NCBI RefSeq assembly: GCF_006716745.1
Contig: NZ_VFPP01000001.1
Span: 434,001 to 498,000 of the forward strand
Direction of reading: 5' to 3'
Source: Saccharothrix saharensis
GTDB taxonomy: Bacteria > Actinomycetota > Actinomycetes > Mycobacteriales > Pseudonocardiaceae
DNA length: 64,000 bases
Both the position numbers and the translations under genes were made by a program. The first letter of the stretch is position 1. Each line of letters opens with the position of its first letter. Below are positions 20,928 through 29,481 of the stretch, piece by piece. Below the pieces are notes generated by a model. The model searched no databases and was not told the origin of the DNA. It worked only from the letters and a program-made list of their open reading frames with translations.

Positions 20928-22094
20928 GTGCCGACGACCGAGAGCTCTGCGCTGACCTGCAACTACCCCGGCTGTACGCGACCGGTGATCCGAGGAGGTG
21001 GACCGGGTAGGCCGGCCGAGTACTGCGACCTGCCGGAACACACCCGGTGGCGGGCATGGCGGGAAAGGCAGCGGCTGGCACAGGCAGCGGAGGGCGAGCA
21101 GGAGGTCGTCACCGTGACGAAAGGCCCGCAGGGGATCACCGCGGGCAAGATCAGGGCTGAAGAGTTGTTGGAGCGGTTCCGGGTGTTGACGGAGCAGTTG
21201 TCGACCACGCTGACCGGTGCCGTGGCCGAGTTGTCCGCGATCGCCGACCCGAGCGTGGCCGAGAGCCAGGTGCAGGCAGTCGAGGCGGAGGCGGCGCGGC
21301 GGGTCGCCGAGGCGGAGGCGACGGTCGCGAAGGCGGAACGGCGGCGGCGGGACGCCGAGCAGGCACGGCAGGCCGCCGAGGCGACGACCGAGGACGCGGT
21401 GCGTGCCGCCGAACAGGCTGAGCTCGACGCCGCCTCCGCCTACGAACAGCGCGACGCCGCACGGGCCGAGGCCGACGCCGCCGTTCTCCGGGCCGAGCAG
21501 GAGATCTCCGCCATCCGCGTGGAGGCCGGGGCGGCGGTGGAAGAGATCCGGCGGGACGCCCAGGCACAGGTGGACCAGGCGAAAGCCGATGCGGTCGCGC
21601 ACGCCGAACAAGCCCGCCGGCAGGCCGTGCGCGAAGCCGAGCAGGTCCGGGCGGACGCACAAACCCGGATCGACCAAGCCCGCCGGGACGCCCAGGCCCA
21701 GGTCGACCGGGCGCGGGCCGAAGCACGGGCCCGCGTCGACCAGGCCGTCACCGAGGCCAAGGCGAGCATCGAGCAGGCACAGGCCGCCGCCCGCGCCGAA
21801 GCCGACGCCGCGCACGAGGCACGGGTCAAGGCCGAACGCGCCGAGCAGTCCGCCCACGACGCCCGCGCCGAACTCGACCGCGCCCGAGCCGAGCTGACCG
21901 ACCAGCGCGACGCCCACCGAGCGCAGCTCGACCAGGTCGAACGCGCCGCCCGGGAACGCCTCGACGCCCTGGAACAGGCCCGCGCCCAGACGCTGGTCCG
22001 CGCCGAACGCGCGGAGAGCCAGCTCGACCGGCTGCAAGCGGAGCTGGACGCGCTGCGGGCGGCCGGTCCGCAACGACCAGAGGTCAGTGGATGA
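20928..22094 (+). CDS. Zinc-finger coiled-coil protein with hendecad repeats (KfrA-like architecture)
   Basis: 388 aa. Residues 11-38 form a putative zinc site (C11, C16, C33, H38) in a basic Gly/Pro-rich segment. From about residue 120 to 375 the protein is a continuous Ala/Glu/Arg-rich helix. Within it residues 208-295 are eight consecutive 11-residue repeats, for example RRDAQAQVDQA, RADAQTRIDQA and RAEARARVDQA, with two weaker units before them (186-207). A small DNA-binding-like head followed by a long alanine-rich coiled coil resembles KfrA-type plasmid proteins and related partition/nucleoid factors, but no homology is claimed. Hendecads can form right-handed coiled coils or amphipathic membrane-binding helices. 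The GTG start is leaderless. The 3' end overlaps a convergent membrane-protein gene by 11 bases. Confidence 0.75.
   Translation: MPTTESSALTCNYPGCTRPVIRGGGPGRPAEYCDLPEHTRWRAWRERQRLAQAAEGEQEVVTVTKGPQGITAGKIRAEELLERFRVLTEQLSTTLTGAVAELSAIADPSVAESQVQAVEAEAARRVAEAEATVAKAERRRRDAEQARQAAEATTEDAVRAAEQAELDAASAYEQRDAARAEADAAVLRAEQEISAIRVEAGAAVEEIRRDAQAQVDQAKADAVAHAEQARRQAVREAEQVRADAQTRIDQARRDAQAQVDRARAEARARVDQAVTEAKASIEQAQAAARAEADAAHEARVKAERAEQSAHDARAELDRARAELTDQRDAHRAQLDQVERAARERLDALEQARAQTLVRAERAESQLDRLQAELDALRAAGPQRPEVSG
21549..21812 (+). repeat. Eight tandem 33-bp units encoding 11-residue repeats
   Basis: The units code for residues 208-295 of the coiled-coil protein. Consensus is (R/K)-(R/A)-(D/E)-A-x-A-x-(V/A/I)-(D/E)-Q-A. 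DNA-level identity has drifted, so the array is old or under selection at protein level. Confidence 0.8.
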
Positions 22095-22398
22095 CGGCCC
22101 AGGCGCGGGTGGTCGGGTCCACGATCACCGATCGCGTGGCCGCTGACCGCCGGGTGGCTTCGGCGCAGGCCCAGTGGGTGCACCGGTGTTCGACGGAGAC
22201 GGCCATGCCCACCACGACCAGGACCGCCACCGCACCGCATCCGCCGATGATCACCGACAGCCACCACGAGCCGCTGACCACGACCCCGTACAGGGCGACA
22301 CCGGCCACGGCCACGGCGGACAGCACACCGACGACCTCCGCACCCACCGCGGACCTGGTCCACGACACCTCGGGTGCGGCCCGCGGTACGTCCGTCAT
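22084..22398 (-). CDS. Small two-helix membrane protein
   Basis: 104 aa. Two hydrophobic segments, about residues 18-38 (VVGVLSAVAVAGVALYGVVV) and 41-63 (SWWLSVIIGGCGAVAVLVVV), flank a tight turn, giving cytoplasmic N- and C-termini. The C-terminal tail has a HRCTHWAC cluster that could bind metal. No family recognised. It converges on and overlaps the coiled-coil gene by 11 bases. The hydrophobic pattern and start context make this strand more plausible than the overlapping plus-strand frame. Confidence 0.6.
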   Translation of the reverse strand: MTDVPRAAPEVSWTRSAVGAEVVGVLSAVAVAGVALYGVVVSGSWWLSVIIGGCGAVAVLVVVGMAVSVEHRCTHWACAEATRRSAATRSVIVDPTTRAWAVIH

Positions 22399-22448
22399 CT
22401 CGTGATCGCAGGGCCGTGCCGCGGTGTTCTCCCCGCCGTTCCACGAAC

Positions 22449-23576
22449 TCAGCCGAGCACGACCGGCTTGCCCACCAGGCGCGTGGCCACCACGCGGTCG
22501 ACGCCGGGCAGGGTCGACAGCCTCATCGCCACGCGCCTCGCCCGCAGCCGCCATGGCGACTCGGGCAGGAACCAGCGCGCACCGGACCGGGCCACCCGTT
22601 GCTTCTCCTGCACCACGGGCCGCCACGCGCGTTCGTACCCGGCCAGGTCGTCCAGGTGGCCGGCCAGCACGTACGCGCCGCCGATGCCGAGCGACGCTCC
22701 CTGCCCGGCCAGCAACGACACCGCGCCGCACGCGTCACCCACCAGCACCACCCGCCCGGACGACCACCGCGGCAGCTCCACCTGGGCGACCTGGTCGTAG
22801 TAGATGTCCTCCGGGCACCGCGCCAACGCCCTCGGCACGACCCACCCCAGCGACCCGTACGTCCGCACGACCTCCGCGCGCGGATCGTTGGGCAGGTCCG
22901 GCGACGGCGTCCGATGCACGGTGAACGCCGCCACCCGCCCGTCGCGCAGCCCGTAGAAGCCGACCTGGCGGCCGACGGTGTCGGTGACGCAGAACCGGTC
23001 GGCCACCAGCGCGTGCACCGACGGATCGTCGAACGTGAATGCCGCGGTGTGGAAGCCCAGGTACCGCACGTGCCCGTCGCCGAACACGAGCCGGCGCACC
23101 GCGGAGTGCACGCCGTCCGCGCCGACGAGCAGATCTCCGGACACCGTCGTGCCGTCCGCCAGCCGCACGTCGACGCCGGTCGGGCCGTCCTCGACGCCGA
23201 CGACGCGGGCGCCGAACCGCAGCTCCACGCCGGCGGGCAGGTCTTCGCGGAACGCGCGCTCCAGGTCGGGCCGCATGACGCTCACCAGCCGCCCGTCCAC
23301 CGCGCGGGCCAGCCGGTCGAACCGCAGTCCCGCCACCCGCCGTCCGCTCGGGTCGACGTAGGCGGCCTCGTCGACCCGGTAGCCCAGCTCCAGCAGACGC
23401 GGCAGCACGCCCATCCGCTCGGCCGCGTCGTAGCCCGGCCCGAAGAAGTCGATCATGTAGCCGCTGGTGCGCGGCCGAGTGGCCCGCTCCAGCACGACGA
23501 CCTCGTGCCCGAGCGCCCCCGCCCGGTGGGCGAGCGCCAGCCCGGTGATCCCCGCGCCGCTGATCAGCACCTTCAC
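22449..23576 (-). CDS. FAD-dependent monooxygenase (class A, PHBH fold)
   Basis: 375 aa. The N-terminal FAD fold is VLISGAGITGLALAHRAGALGHEVVVLE, and further motifs are GADGVHSAVRRLVFG and GDACGAVSLLAGQGASLGIGGA (second FAD-binding motif, with D at the start). The composition resembles tetracycline-destructase-like and other FMO-type aromatic hydroxylases, but the substrate cannot be assigned. The GTG start overlaps the stop of the TetR gene (GTGA), making it the likely target of that regulator. Confidence 0.85.
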   Translation of the reverse strand: MKVLISGAGITGLALAHRAGALGHEVVVLERATRPRTSGYMIDFFGPGYDAAERMGVLPRLLELGYRVDEAAYVDPSGRRVAGLRFDRLARAVDGRLVSVMRPDLERAFREDLPAGVELRFGARVVGVEDGPTGVDVRLADGTTVSGDLLVGADGVHSAVRRLVFGDGHVRYLGFHTAAFTFDDPSVHALVADRFCVTDTVGRQVGFYGLRDGRVAAFTVHRTPSPDLPNDPRAEVVRTYGSLGWVVPRALARCPEDIYYDQVAQVELPRWSSGRVVLVGDACGAVSLLAGQGASLGIGGAYVLAGHLDDLAGYERAWRPVVQEKQRVARSGARWFLPESPWRLRARRVAMRLSTLPGVDRVVATRLVGKPVVLG

Positions 23577-24094
23577 CGCAGCACCCGCCCCAGGACGGGC
23601 ACGACGACGGCCGCGGACAGGTCGGGTGACAGGGCGCGGTGCAGCAGGACGCCGTCCACGGCGGCGGCCAGCACGGCGGCTGTCTCGACCGGGGTCGGCA
23701 CGTCTCGGGACGCCAGCCACGCGGCCAGCGTGCGGCGGAACTGCACGAGCACCTCGGCCACGGCGTGGCGCAGCTCGTCGTTGCGGGTGGCAGCGAGGAA
23801 CGTCTCGGTGAACAGCTCCTGCCCGCCGTGCCCGTCCAACGCGCCGAGCAGCAGCTCCAACGCGTCGTACGGCGTGTCGGCCTGGTCCAGCACGGAGGCG
23901 AGGCCGTCCACGGCGGTCCGCAGCGCGCCGACGGCGGCCTGCACGAGCACCGCTTGGGTGGAGTCGAAGTGGTAGTGCACGACGCCGGAGCCGACGCCGG
24001 CGCGCTCGGCGAGCATCCGGGTGCTGACCGCGCCCCAGCCCTTCTCGGCGATGAGTTCCGTGGCCGCGTGCAGCAGCCGTTCGCGAACCGTCAT
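23573..24094 (-). CDS. TetR/AcrR-family transcriptional repressor
   Basis: 173 aa. The N-terminal HTH is GAVSTRMLAERAGVGSGVVHYHFDST, and the C-terminal helical ligand domain is of ordinary length. It is translationally coupled to the downstream flavin monooxygenase. Tandem palindromic operators overlap the bases just before its ATG, indicating autorepression together with the monooxygenase. The likely inducer is a substrate of that enzyme. Confidence 0.9.
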   Translation of the reverse strand: MTVRERLLHAATELIAEKGWGAVSTRMLAERAGVGSGVVHYHFDSTQAVLVQAAVGALRTAVDGLASVLDQADTPYDALELLLGALDGHGGQELFTETFLAATRNDELRHAVAEVLVQFRRTLAAWLASRDVPTPVETAAVLAAAVDGVLLHRALSPDLSAAVVVPVLGRVLR

Positions 24095-24122
24095 TGGACG
24101 ATCGTACTGGACGATCGTCCAA
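24095..24122. promoter_or_regulatory. Tandem TetR operator
   Basis: Two copies of GGACGATCGT with a 13-base period (24096-24105 and 24109-24118). The second extends to the full palindrome TGGACGATCGTCCA. They fill the 30-base gap between the winged-helix gene stop and the tetR ATG. Confidence 0.8.
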
Positions 24123-24124
24123 AA

Positions 24125-25180
24125 CTAGAGGCGGACCTCCCCCTCGACACCCGCGAACTGCAACAACCGGGCGCCTTCGGCTTCCACGTCGGCTTTCTGC
24201 GCGCGGGTCAGCGGCCGGAACACGTCGAGGTCGAGCCCATCGTCGGCGATCTTCCACGTGCCCTGCACGAAGCCGTCGACCAGCAGCGTCGGCTTGCCGC
24301 CGATGATGATCCCGCGCCGGTAGTCCTCGTCGGAGATGACGCGGGTGCGGTCGTCGTGGCCGAGCAGCACGTTGTCGAACTCGGGCAGGAACCGCGCCGG
24401 GGCGGGCGTGTCGGGGTCGGGCCGGGGCGCGTCGGGCAGGTCGTACAGGGTGCGGCCGCGTTCGTCGGTGAAGACGCGCAGGTCCATCGCCTCGACCACG
24501 GGCTTGAGGCGGCTCATGCCCGCCCAGGTCTGCACGTCCTTGACCGACGCGGGTCCGAACGCGGCCAGGTAGCGGCGCACGAACTCCTGCACGGGCGCGG
24601 CGGGTCCGGCGGCGGCGAGCCAGCGGGCGGCGGTCGTCCACTTCGCCGCGCCGGACCGTCCCCAGACCGCGCGGGGCGTCACCTGCACGGTCGGCACGAG
24701 GAAGCTGCCCGCGTACCCCAGCGCGTTGGCGTCTCGGTCGGGCCACCGCGCGCCGAGCAGGTCGCCGATCTCGCGCCGGGTGCGCGGTTCCTCCAGCAGC
24801 GCGGTGACGGCTTCGGCGAAGTCGTCCGGGTCCAGGCCGTCCAGCACGAACCCGAACGGCGAGGACGCGAACCGGCGGTGCAGGAACGGTCGCAGCAGCG
24901 GTTCGAACCGGCCGTGGTCGGCGGCGGTGACCAGGTGGATCGTGGCGCGGTGCAGCGACGCCCGGACCACGCGCCGGTCCAGCAGCAGGGCGGCGAGCAC
25001 GTCCGGCCGGAACGAGCGGATGCGCGACCACAGGCCGTAGTAGGGCGAGAACGGCTCCTGCGCCTGCATCCCGACCAGGTGCTCCACCACGTCCTCGGCG
25101 GGCCGGTCCACCCGGTCGAGCAGGTACTGGCGGTGCAGGGTGGCCCGGCTCAACGCCCGGGTCGTCAGCGTCTCGATCAC
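24125..25180 (-). CDS. Winged-helix DNA-binding protein, HTH_42/AlkX-like (second copy)
   Basis: 351 aa, same superfamily as the protein at 16563 but clearly diverged. Family blocks are HLVGMQAQEPFSPYYGLWSR near residue 40, LHRATIHLVTAADHGRF near 80, and FLPEFDNVLLGHDDR plus LLVDGFVQGTWK near the C-terminus. Its biochemical role is unproven; DNA glycosylase activity is known for related proteins. The GTG at 25180 follows TAGCGT by 6 bases, a leaderless promoter. It is the first gene of a run with tetR and the monooxygenase. Confidence 0.82.
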   Translation of the reverse strand: MIETLTTRALSRATLHRQYLLDRVDRPAEDVVEHLVGMQAQEPFSPYYGLWSRIRSFRPDVLAALLLDRRVVRASLHRATIHLVTAADHGRFEPLLRPFLHRRFASSPFGFVLDGLDPDDFAEAVTALLEEPRTRREIGDLLGARWPDRDANALGYAGSFLVPTVQVTPRAVWGRSGAAKWTTAARWLAAAGPAAPVQEFVRRYLAAFGPASVKDVQTWAGMSRLKPVVEAMDLRVFTDERGRTLYDLPDAPRPDPDTPAPARFLPEFDNVLLGHDDRTRVISDEDYRRGIIIGGKPTLLVDGFVQGTWKIADDGLDLDVFRPLTRAQKADVEAEGARLLQFAGVEGEVRL

Positions 25181-25272
25181 GACCCCACGCTAGCGGTCAT
25201 CGAGGACAGCTCCGGTCCTCGATGACGGGCGGTCGAGTTCGGGCCACCGCTTCGACGCCACCGCCGGCCGAC

Positions 25273-26592
25273 CTACCCGGCGGTGGCGTTGACCTCCCGG
25301 CGCAGGGCGACGGCGTCGGCACGGACGCGTTCGGGCGGTTCGCGGTCGATCAGGGCGCGGCGCAGGAGGGCGGCGACGGCGGGTTGGTGCTCGGGCGTGA
25401 AGCCCCGGCGGGTGATCTCCTGGGTGCCGATGCGCAGGCCGCGCAGCCCTTCGTCGATGCGCTGCCACGGCAGGCCGATGCCGCTGAGGTAGACGCCCGC
25501 CTCGCCGAGCAGCACGGCCGCCGCGTCGCCGCCGCCGAGGGTGAGGGCGTCGATCGCGAGGTGGTGGGAGCGGGTGAACACGCCGTCGTGGCGGGCGACG
25601 TCGAACCCGTTGTCGGCCAGCGCGTGGCCGAGCGCCTGGGCGTTGGCGATGCACGCACGCGCGTAGTGGGGTCCGCGTTCGGCCAGCTCGGCGGCGGTGA
25701 CGGCGAGCGCGCCCAGGCGTCCGGCATCGTAGTTGGCGAGCATGCCGGGGTAGGCGACGTTCGAGACGCGTTCGGCCAGGTCGGGGTCGCGGGTGACGAC
25801 GCAACCGCCGGACGGGCCGCCGAACGACTTGTAGGTGGAGAACGTCATCAGGTGCGCGCCCTCGTGCAGCGGCCGCTGGAACTCCCTGCCGGCGACGAGC
25901 CCGGCCATGTGGGAGGCGTCGTAGACGAGGATCGCGCCGACCTCGTCGGCCGCCGCGCGCACGGCGGCGACGTCGTGCGGGAACAGCATGAGGCTCGCGC
26001 CGATCACCACGATCCGGGGCCGGTGCACCTTGAGGAAGCCGGGCAGCTTGTCGTAGTCGAGGTCGAGCTCGTCGGGCAGGTAGGGCAGGTCGACGACGGT
26101 GAGGCCGCGGATCGCGGGCACGCCCTGGGCGTGGTGGCTGGCGTGGCCGCCGGCGAACTCGGGCAGCACCGCGATCTTGTCGCCGGCGCGGGCGAACGCG
26201 GTGTAGACGGCGAGGTTGGCCAGGGTGGCGCTCTGCAGTCGGACCTCGGCGAACCGGCCTTCCATGAGCTCGGCGACGAGCATCGGCGCGAGGACTTCGA
26301 GGGTGTCCAGGTGGTCCAGGCCGACCTGGTACTTCTCGCCGGGCCAGCCCATGCTCGGCCGGCTGGACACCGACGCGCGCAGGGCCGCCGCGGCGGCGGG
26401 GCTGAGCACGTTGGTGCCCGCGTAGAGCACGATCCCGTCGTCGTCGACCTGGGTGGCGTGCGCGTCGAGCGCCTTGCGGACGGTGTCCGCGACGCCGGCG
26501 GCGGTCAGGTCGGCGGCGACGGAGGCTTCGACGTCGGCGAGCCGGCGTTGCGCCCGCGGTGAGGCCCAGGGTGCGATCCTGCTGTTGGTCAC
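25273..26592 (-). CDS. Serine hydroxymethyltransferase-like PLP enzyme
   Basis: 439 aa fold-type I PLP enzyme. Relevant blocks are YAGTNVLSPAAAAALRAS at the N-terminus, HASHHAQG, VYDASHMAGLVAGREFQ (the Asp/His block of SHMT), and STYKSFGGPSGG with the Schiff-base Lys. Length and motifs are those of SHMT, but the sequence around the cofactor and the divergent PucR regulator suggest a specialised enzyme, for example an alpha-methylserine or other beta-hydroxy-amino-acid aldolase, rather than the housekeeping GlyA. The GTG at 26592 follows a TAGCGT box by 8 bases. Confidence 0.78.
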   Translation of the reverse strand: MTNSRIAPWASPRAQRRLADVEASVAADLTAAGVADTVRKALDAHATQVDDDGIVLYAGTNVLSPAAAAALRASVSSRPSMGWPGEKYQVGLDHLDTLEVLAPMLVAELMEGRFAEVRLQSATLANLAVYTAFARAGDKIAVLPEFAGGHASHHAQGVPAIRGLTVVDLPYLPDELDLDYDKLPGFLKVHRPRIVVIGASLMLFPHDVAAVRAAADEVGAILVYDASHMAGLVAGREFQRPLHEGAHLMTFSTYKSFGGPSGGCVVTRDPDLAERVSNVAYPGMLANYDAGRLGALAVTAAELAERGPHYARACIANAQALGHALADNGFDVARHDGVFTRSHHLAIDALTLGGGDAAAVLLGEAGVYLSGIGLPWQRIDEGLRGLRIGTQEITRRGFTPEHQPAVAALLRRALIDREPPERVRADAVALRREVNATAG

Positions 26593-26667
26593 GACCGAGC
26601 ACGCTAGGGCGTCGGCGGCGGGTGGGGCGACCGTCCGGGGACTGGAGTTGTTCCTACAGTTGTCGGA

Positions 26668-27510
26668 ATGCAGGAGCTGCTGGACGAGCTGTCCCGCGTG
26701 TTGGGCCGGGGCGTGTCGCTGGACGACGTGGCGGGCCGGGTGGTCGCGCACAGCGCCCAGACCGACGACGTGGACCCGGCGCGGGTGCGGGCGATCCTGA
26801 CCCGGCGGGTGCCGGCGGACGTCGCCGCGTGGCAGGAGCAGCACGGCATCGCGACCGCGGCGGGCCCGGTCCGGGTGCCGCCGAACGCCGCGTTGGGGTT
26901 CCAGCAGCGGGTCGGGTTCCCGCTGCGGCACAACGGGGTGCTGGTCGGCTACCTGTGGGTGCTCGGTGACGTGCCGGACCTGGACCTGGGTGAGCGGCTG
27001 GCGGCGTTGGCGGCACGGGTGCCCGCGGGTGAGCGGACGCCGGTGCGGGTGGTGGTGGCGTTGGAGCCGCGGGTGGTGCGCACGGTGCCCGCGGGCGACG
27101 CCCTGCCGGACCTGCCGGGGCACGTCGGGGTGAGCGACGCGCACCCGCCGGACCGGGCGGGTGCGGCGTACCGGCAGGCGTTGGCGGCGGCGGAGCTGGC
27201 GCGGCTGGACCCGGCGTTGCCCGACCTGGTGCGGTGGTCGGAGCTGGGCGCGTACCGGCTGCTGCTCGGCGCGGCGCCGGACGAGGTGCTGGCCGGGTTG
27301 TCCGACGTGCTGCTGCGGACGTTGGAGGTGTACCTGGACTGCGGCTGCGAGGTGCGGGTGGCGGCGCAACGGCTGCACCTGCACCGCACCAGCCTGTACT
27401 ACCGGCTGGGCCGGATCGCCGAGCTGACCGGCCGGGACCTGTCCGACGGCGGCGCGCGGCTGGAGCTGCACCTGGCGCTCAAGCTCGTCCGGCTGGCGCG
27501 GCGTCCGTGA
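26668..27510 (+). CDS. PucR-family transcriptional regulator
   Basis: 280 aa. The C-terminal HTH_30 domain, LLRTLEVYLDCGCEVRVAAQRLHLHRTSLYYRLGRI, is diagnostic for PucR/CdaR regulators. The N-terminal part is a small sensor domain. It is divergent from the SHMT-like gene with 75 bases between the two starts, so it most likely controls that enzyme. TACAGT lies 7 bases before the ATG, indicating a leaderless transcript. Confidence 0.88.
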   Translation: MQELLDELSRVLGRGVSLDDVAGRVVAHSAQTDDVDPARVRAILTRRVPADVAAWQEQHGIATAAGPVRVPPNAALGFQQRVGFPLRHNGVLVGYLWVLGDVPDLDLGERLAALAARVPAGERTPVRVVVALEPRVVRTVPAGDALPDLPGHVGVSDAHPPDRAGAAYRQALAAAELARLDPALPDLVRWSELGAYRLLLGAAPDEVLAGLSDVLLRTLEVYLDCGCEVRVAAQRLHLHRTSLYYRLGRIAELTGRDLSDGGARLELHLALKLVRLARRP

Positions 27511-27634
27511 GCGTCGGTCGACCTGGGGCGGCTCGGGCACTTCGGTGACGCACAGCAGCTTCGGTCAACGCGGCCACCCGGCCGGCCGGACACGCTAGGG
27601 TGATCAACTTCTCTGACCGATGTCAAGGAGTGAC

Positions 27635-28063
27635 GTGCCCGACGACCTCGGCCTGCTGCTGTACCTGCCGCACCGCGAGCTGGAGAACCGGGTGTTCGCC
27701 GCCCTGGCGGCGGCGGGGTTCGACGACGTGACGCCCGCACAGGCCCGGGTGTTCCACCGGATCGACCGCGACGGGTCGCGGCTGACGGAGCTGGCGGAGG
27801 CCGCGCGGATCACCAAGCAGACCGCCGGTTTCCTGGTCGACCAGCTCGAACGCGCCGGGTACGTGGAGCGCGGCCCGGACCCGACCGACGCGCGGGCCCG
27901 GCTGATCCGGGTCGCCGGGCGCGGCCGCGCGGCGATCCCGGTGTGCCTGGCCGCGGCCGCCGACGTGGAGCGGGAGTGGACCGCGCACCTGGGCAGGCCG
28001 CGGATGGCGGCGCTGCTCGACGCGCTCGCCCGGTTGCGCGAGATCACCGACCCGGGCCGGTAG
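27635..28063 (+). CDS. MarR-family transcriptional regulator
   Basis: 142 aa. The wHTH is RLTELAEAARITKQTAGFLVDQLERAGYVERGPDPTDARARLIR. The GTG at 27635 has AAGGAG 4 bases upstream and was preferred to an ATG at 27620 that lacks a ribosome site. It stands alone between the PucR gene and the convergent M20 peptidase gene, so its target is not evident. Confidence 0.87.
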   Translation: MPDDLGLLLYLPHRELENRVFAALAAAGFDDVTPAQARVFHRIDRDGSRLTELAEAARITKQTAGFLVDQLERAGYVERGPDPTDARARLIRVAGRGRAAIPVCLAAAADVEREWTAHLGRPRMAALLDALARLREITDPGR

Positions 28064-28175
28064 CGGTCGCGGTGTTCCGGTCGCGGGCCCGGCCGTCGGA
28101 GATCGGGAAGTGCTCGGCCCCGACCCCGGCGGACAGGCGCAGGCCGGCGGACGTCGACCTGGGGGAAGCTCAACG

Positions 28176-28187
28176 ACCCGATCGGGT
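28176..28187. repeat. 12-bp perfect palindrome between convergent genes
   Basis: ACCCGATCGGGT lies 8 bases past the stop side of the M20 peptidase gene. A similar CCCGATCGGG occurs near 36463. Possibly a weak terminator stem or chance. Confidence 0.35.
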
Positions 28188-28194
28188 GAGGCGG

Positions 28195-29481
28195 TCACGA
28201 GGAGAGGAACCGGTCGAGCACGCGGACGCCGAACCGGAGCCCTTCCACGGGCACGCGCTCGTCGACGCCGTGGGGCATGGCGCGGTAGTCGTAGCCGGCC
28301 GGCAGGGACAGCGGCGCGAAGCCGTAGCAGTCGATGCCCAACCGGCTGAACGCCTTGGCGTCCGTGCCGCCGCCCATGCAGTAGGGCACGACGACCGCTT
28401 CGGGGTCCTCGGCGCGCAGCGCGGCGGCCATGGCGTCGAACCAGGGCGAGTCGACCGGGGCCTGCACGGGTGGCTCGTCGGCGAGGAACTCGCGGCGCAC
28501 GTCCGGGCCGAGCGCGGCGTCGATCGACGCCATCAGGTCGTCCACGGCGCCGGGCAGGGTGCGCACGTCCAACTCGGCGGTGGCGCTGCCGGGGATCACG
28601 TTCACCTTGTAGCCGGCTTTGAGCACGGTCGGCGTGGCGCTGGTGCGGATGGTGTTCTCGACCAGGCGGGCGGCGGGGCCGAACCGGGCGATGGTGGCGT
28701 CGACGTCGGCCAGGTCGACCGGCACGTCCAGCGCGGCGCCGACCCGTTCGATGAACGCCCGCACGGTCGGCGTGAGCCGGACCGGGTGCTCGATGGCGCC
28801 GACCCGGGCGAGCGCGGCGAGCAGTTTGACCACGGCGTTGTCGTCGTTGCGCCGCGAGCCGTGCCCGGCCCGCCCGGTGGCGGTGAGCCGCAGGTGGGAG
28901 GTGCCGCGCTCGGCGGTGCCGACGGGGTAGACGCGCCGGTCGCCGACGGGGTGGGAGTAGCCGCCGGACTCCCCGATGGCGGTGGTGCAGCCCGCGAAGA
29001 AGTCGGCGTGGTGGTCGACCAGCCAGTGCGCGCCGTGCGCGCCGCGGTCCTCCTCGTCGGCGACGAACGCCAGCACGATGTCGCGGCGCGGCCGTCGCCC
29101 CTCGCGCGACCAGGTGCCGAGCACGGCCAGCACCATGGCGATCATGTCCTTCATGTCGACCGCGCCGCGGCCCCACAGGTAGCCGTCGCGCTCGATCCCG
29201 GCGAACGGTGGCACGCTCCACTCGGCGGCGTCGGCGGGCACCACGTCCAGGTGCGCGTGCACGAGCAGCGCGGGCAGGTCGGGTTCGGTGCCGGGCACGC
29301 GGGCCAGGACGTTGCCGCGGCGGGGCGCGGGTTCGAGCACGGTGGCCGGCACGCCGACGGCGTCCAAGTGCGCGGCGACGAACTCGGCGGCCTCGCGTTC
29401 GCCCGCGGACTCACCGCCGCCGTGGTTGGTGGTGTCGAAGCGCAGCAGCGCCGCGCACAGGTCGACGACGTCCTCAGCCAT
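28195..29481 (-). CDS. M20-family metallopeptidase (ArgE/DapE/carnosinase-like)
   Basis: 428 aa di-zinc exopeptidase or deacylase. Visible ligands are HAHLD (H77, D79), GRGAVDMKD (bridging D109), FVADEED (catalytic E143 and ligand E144), and a C-terminal His near MPHGVDE. Family members cleave dipeptides, acylated amino acids or succinyl-diaminopimelate. It overlaps the upstream D-aminopeptidase gene by 8 bases, so the two are one transcription unit, and both face the divergent peptide ABC transporter. A role in hydrolysing imported peptides is the best inference. Confidence 0.88.
   Translation of the reverse strand: MAEDVVDLCAALLRFDTTNHGGGESAGEREAAEFVAAHLDAVGVPATVLEPAPRRGNVLARVPGTEPDLPALLVHAHLDVVPADAAEWSVPPFAGIERDGYLWGRGAVDMKDMIAMVLAVLGTWSREGRRPRRDIVLAFVADEEDRGAHGAHWLVDHHADFFAGCTTAIGESGGYSHPVGDRRVYPVGTAERGTSHLRLTATGRAGHGSRRNDDNAVVKLLAALARVGAIEHPVRLTPTVRAFIERVGAALDVPVDLADVDATIARFGPAARLVENTIRTSATPTVLKAGYKVNVIPGSATAELDVRTLPGAVDDLMASIDAALGPDVRREFLADEPPVQAPVDSPWFDAMAAALRAEDPEAVVVPYCMGGGTDAKAFSRLGIDCYGFAPLSLPAGYDYRAMPHGVDERVPVEGLRFGVRVLDRFLSS

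Noticed and set aside
22091-22405. Plus-strand 104-codon frame after the coiled-coil gene
   Set aside because: Thr/Ala/Pro-rich with no structure; the opposite strand encodes a coherent two-helix membrane protein.
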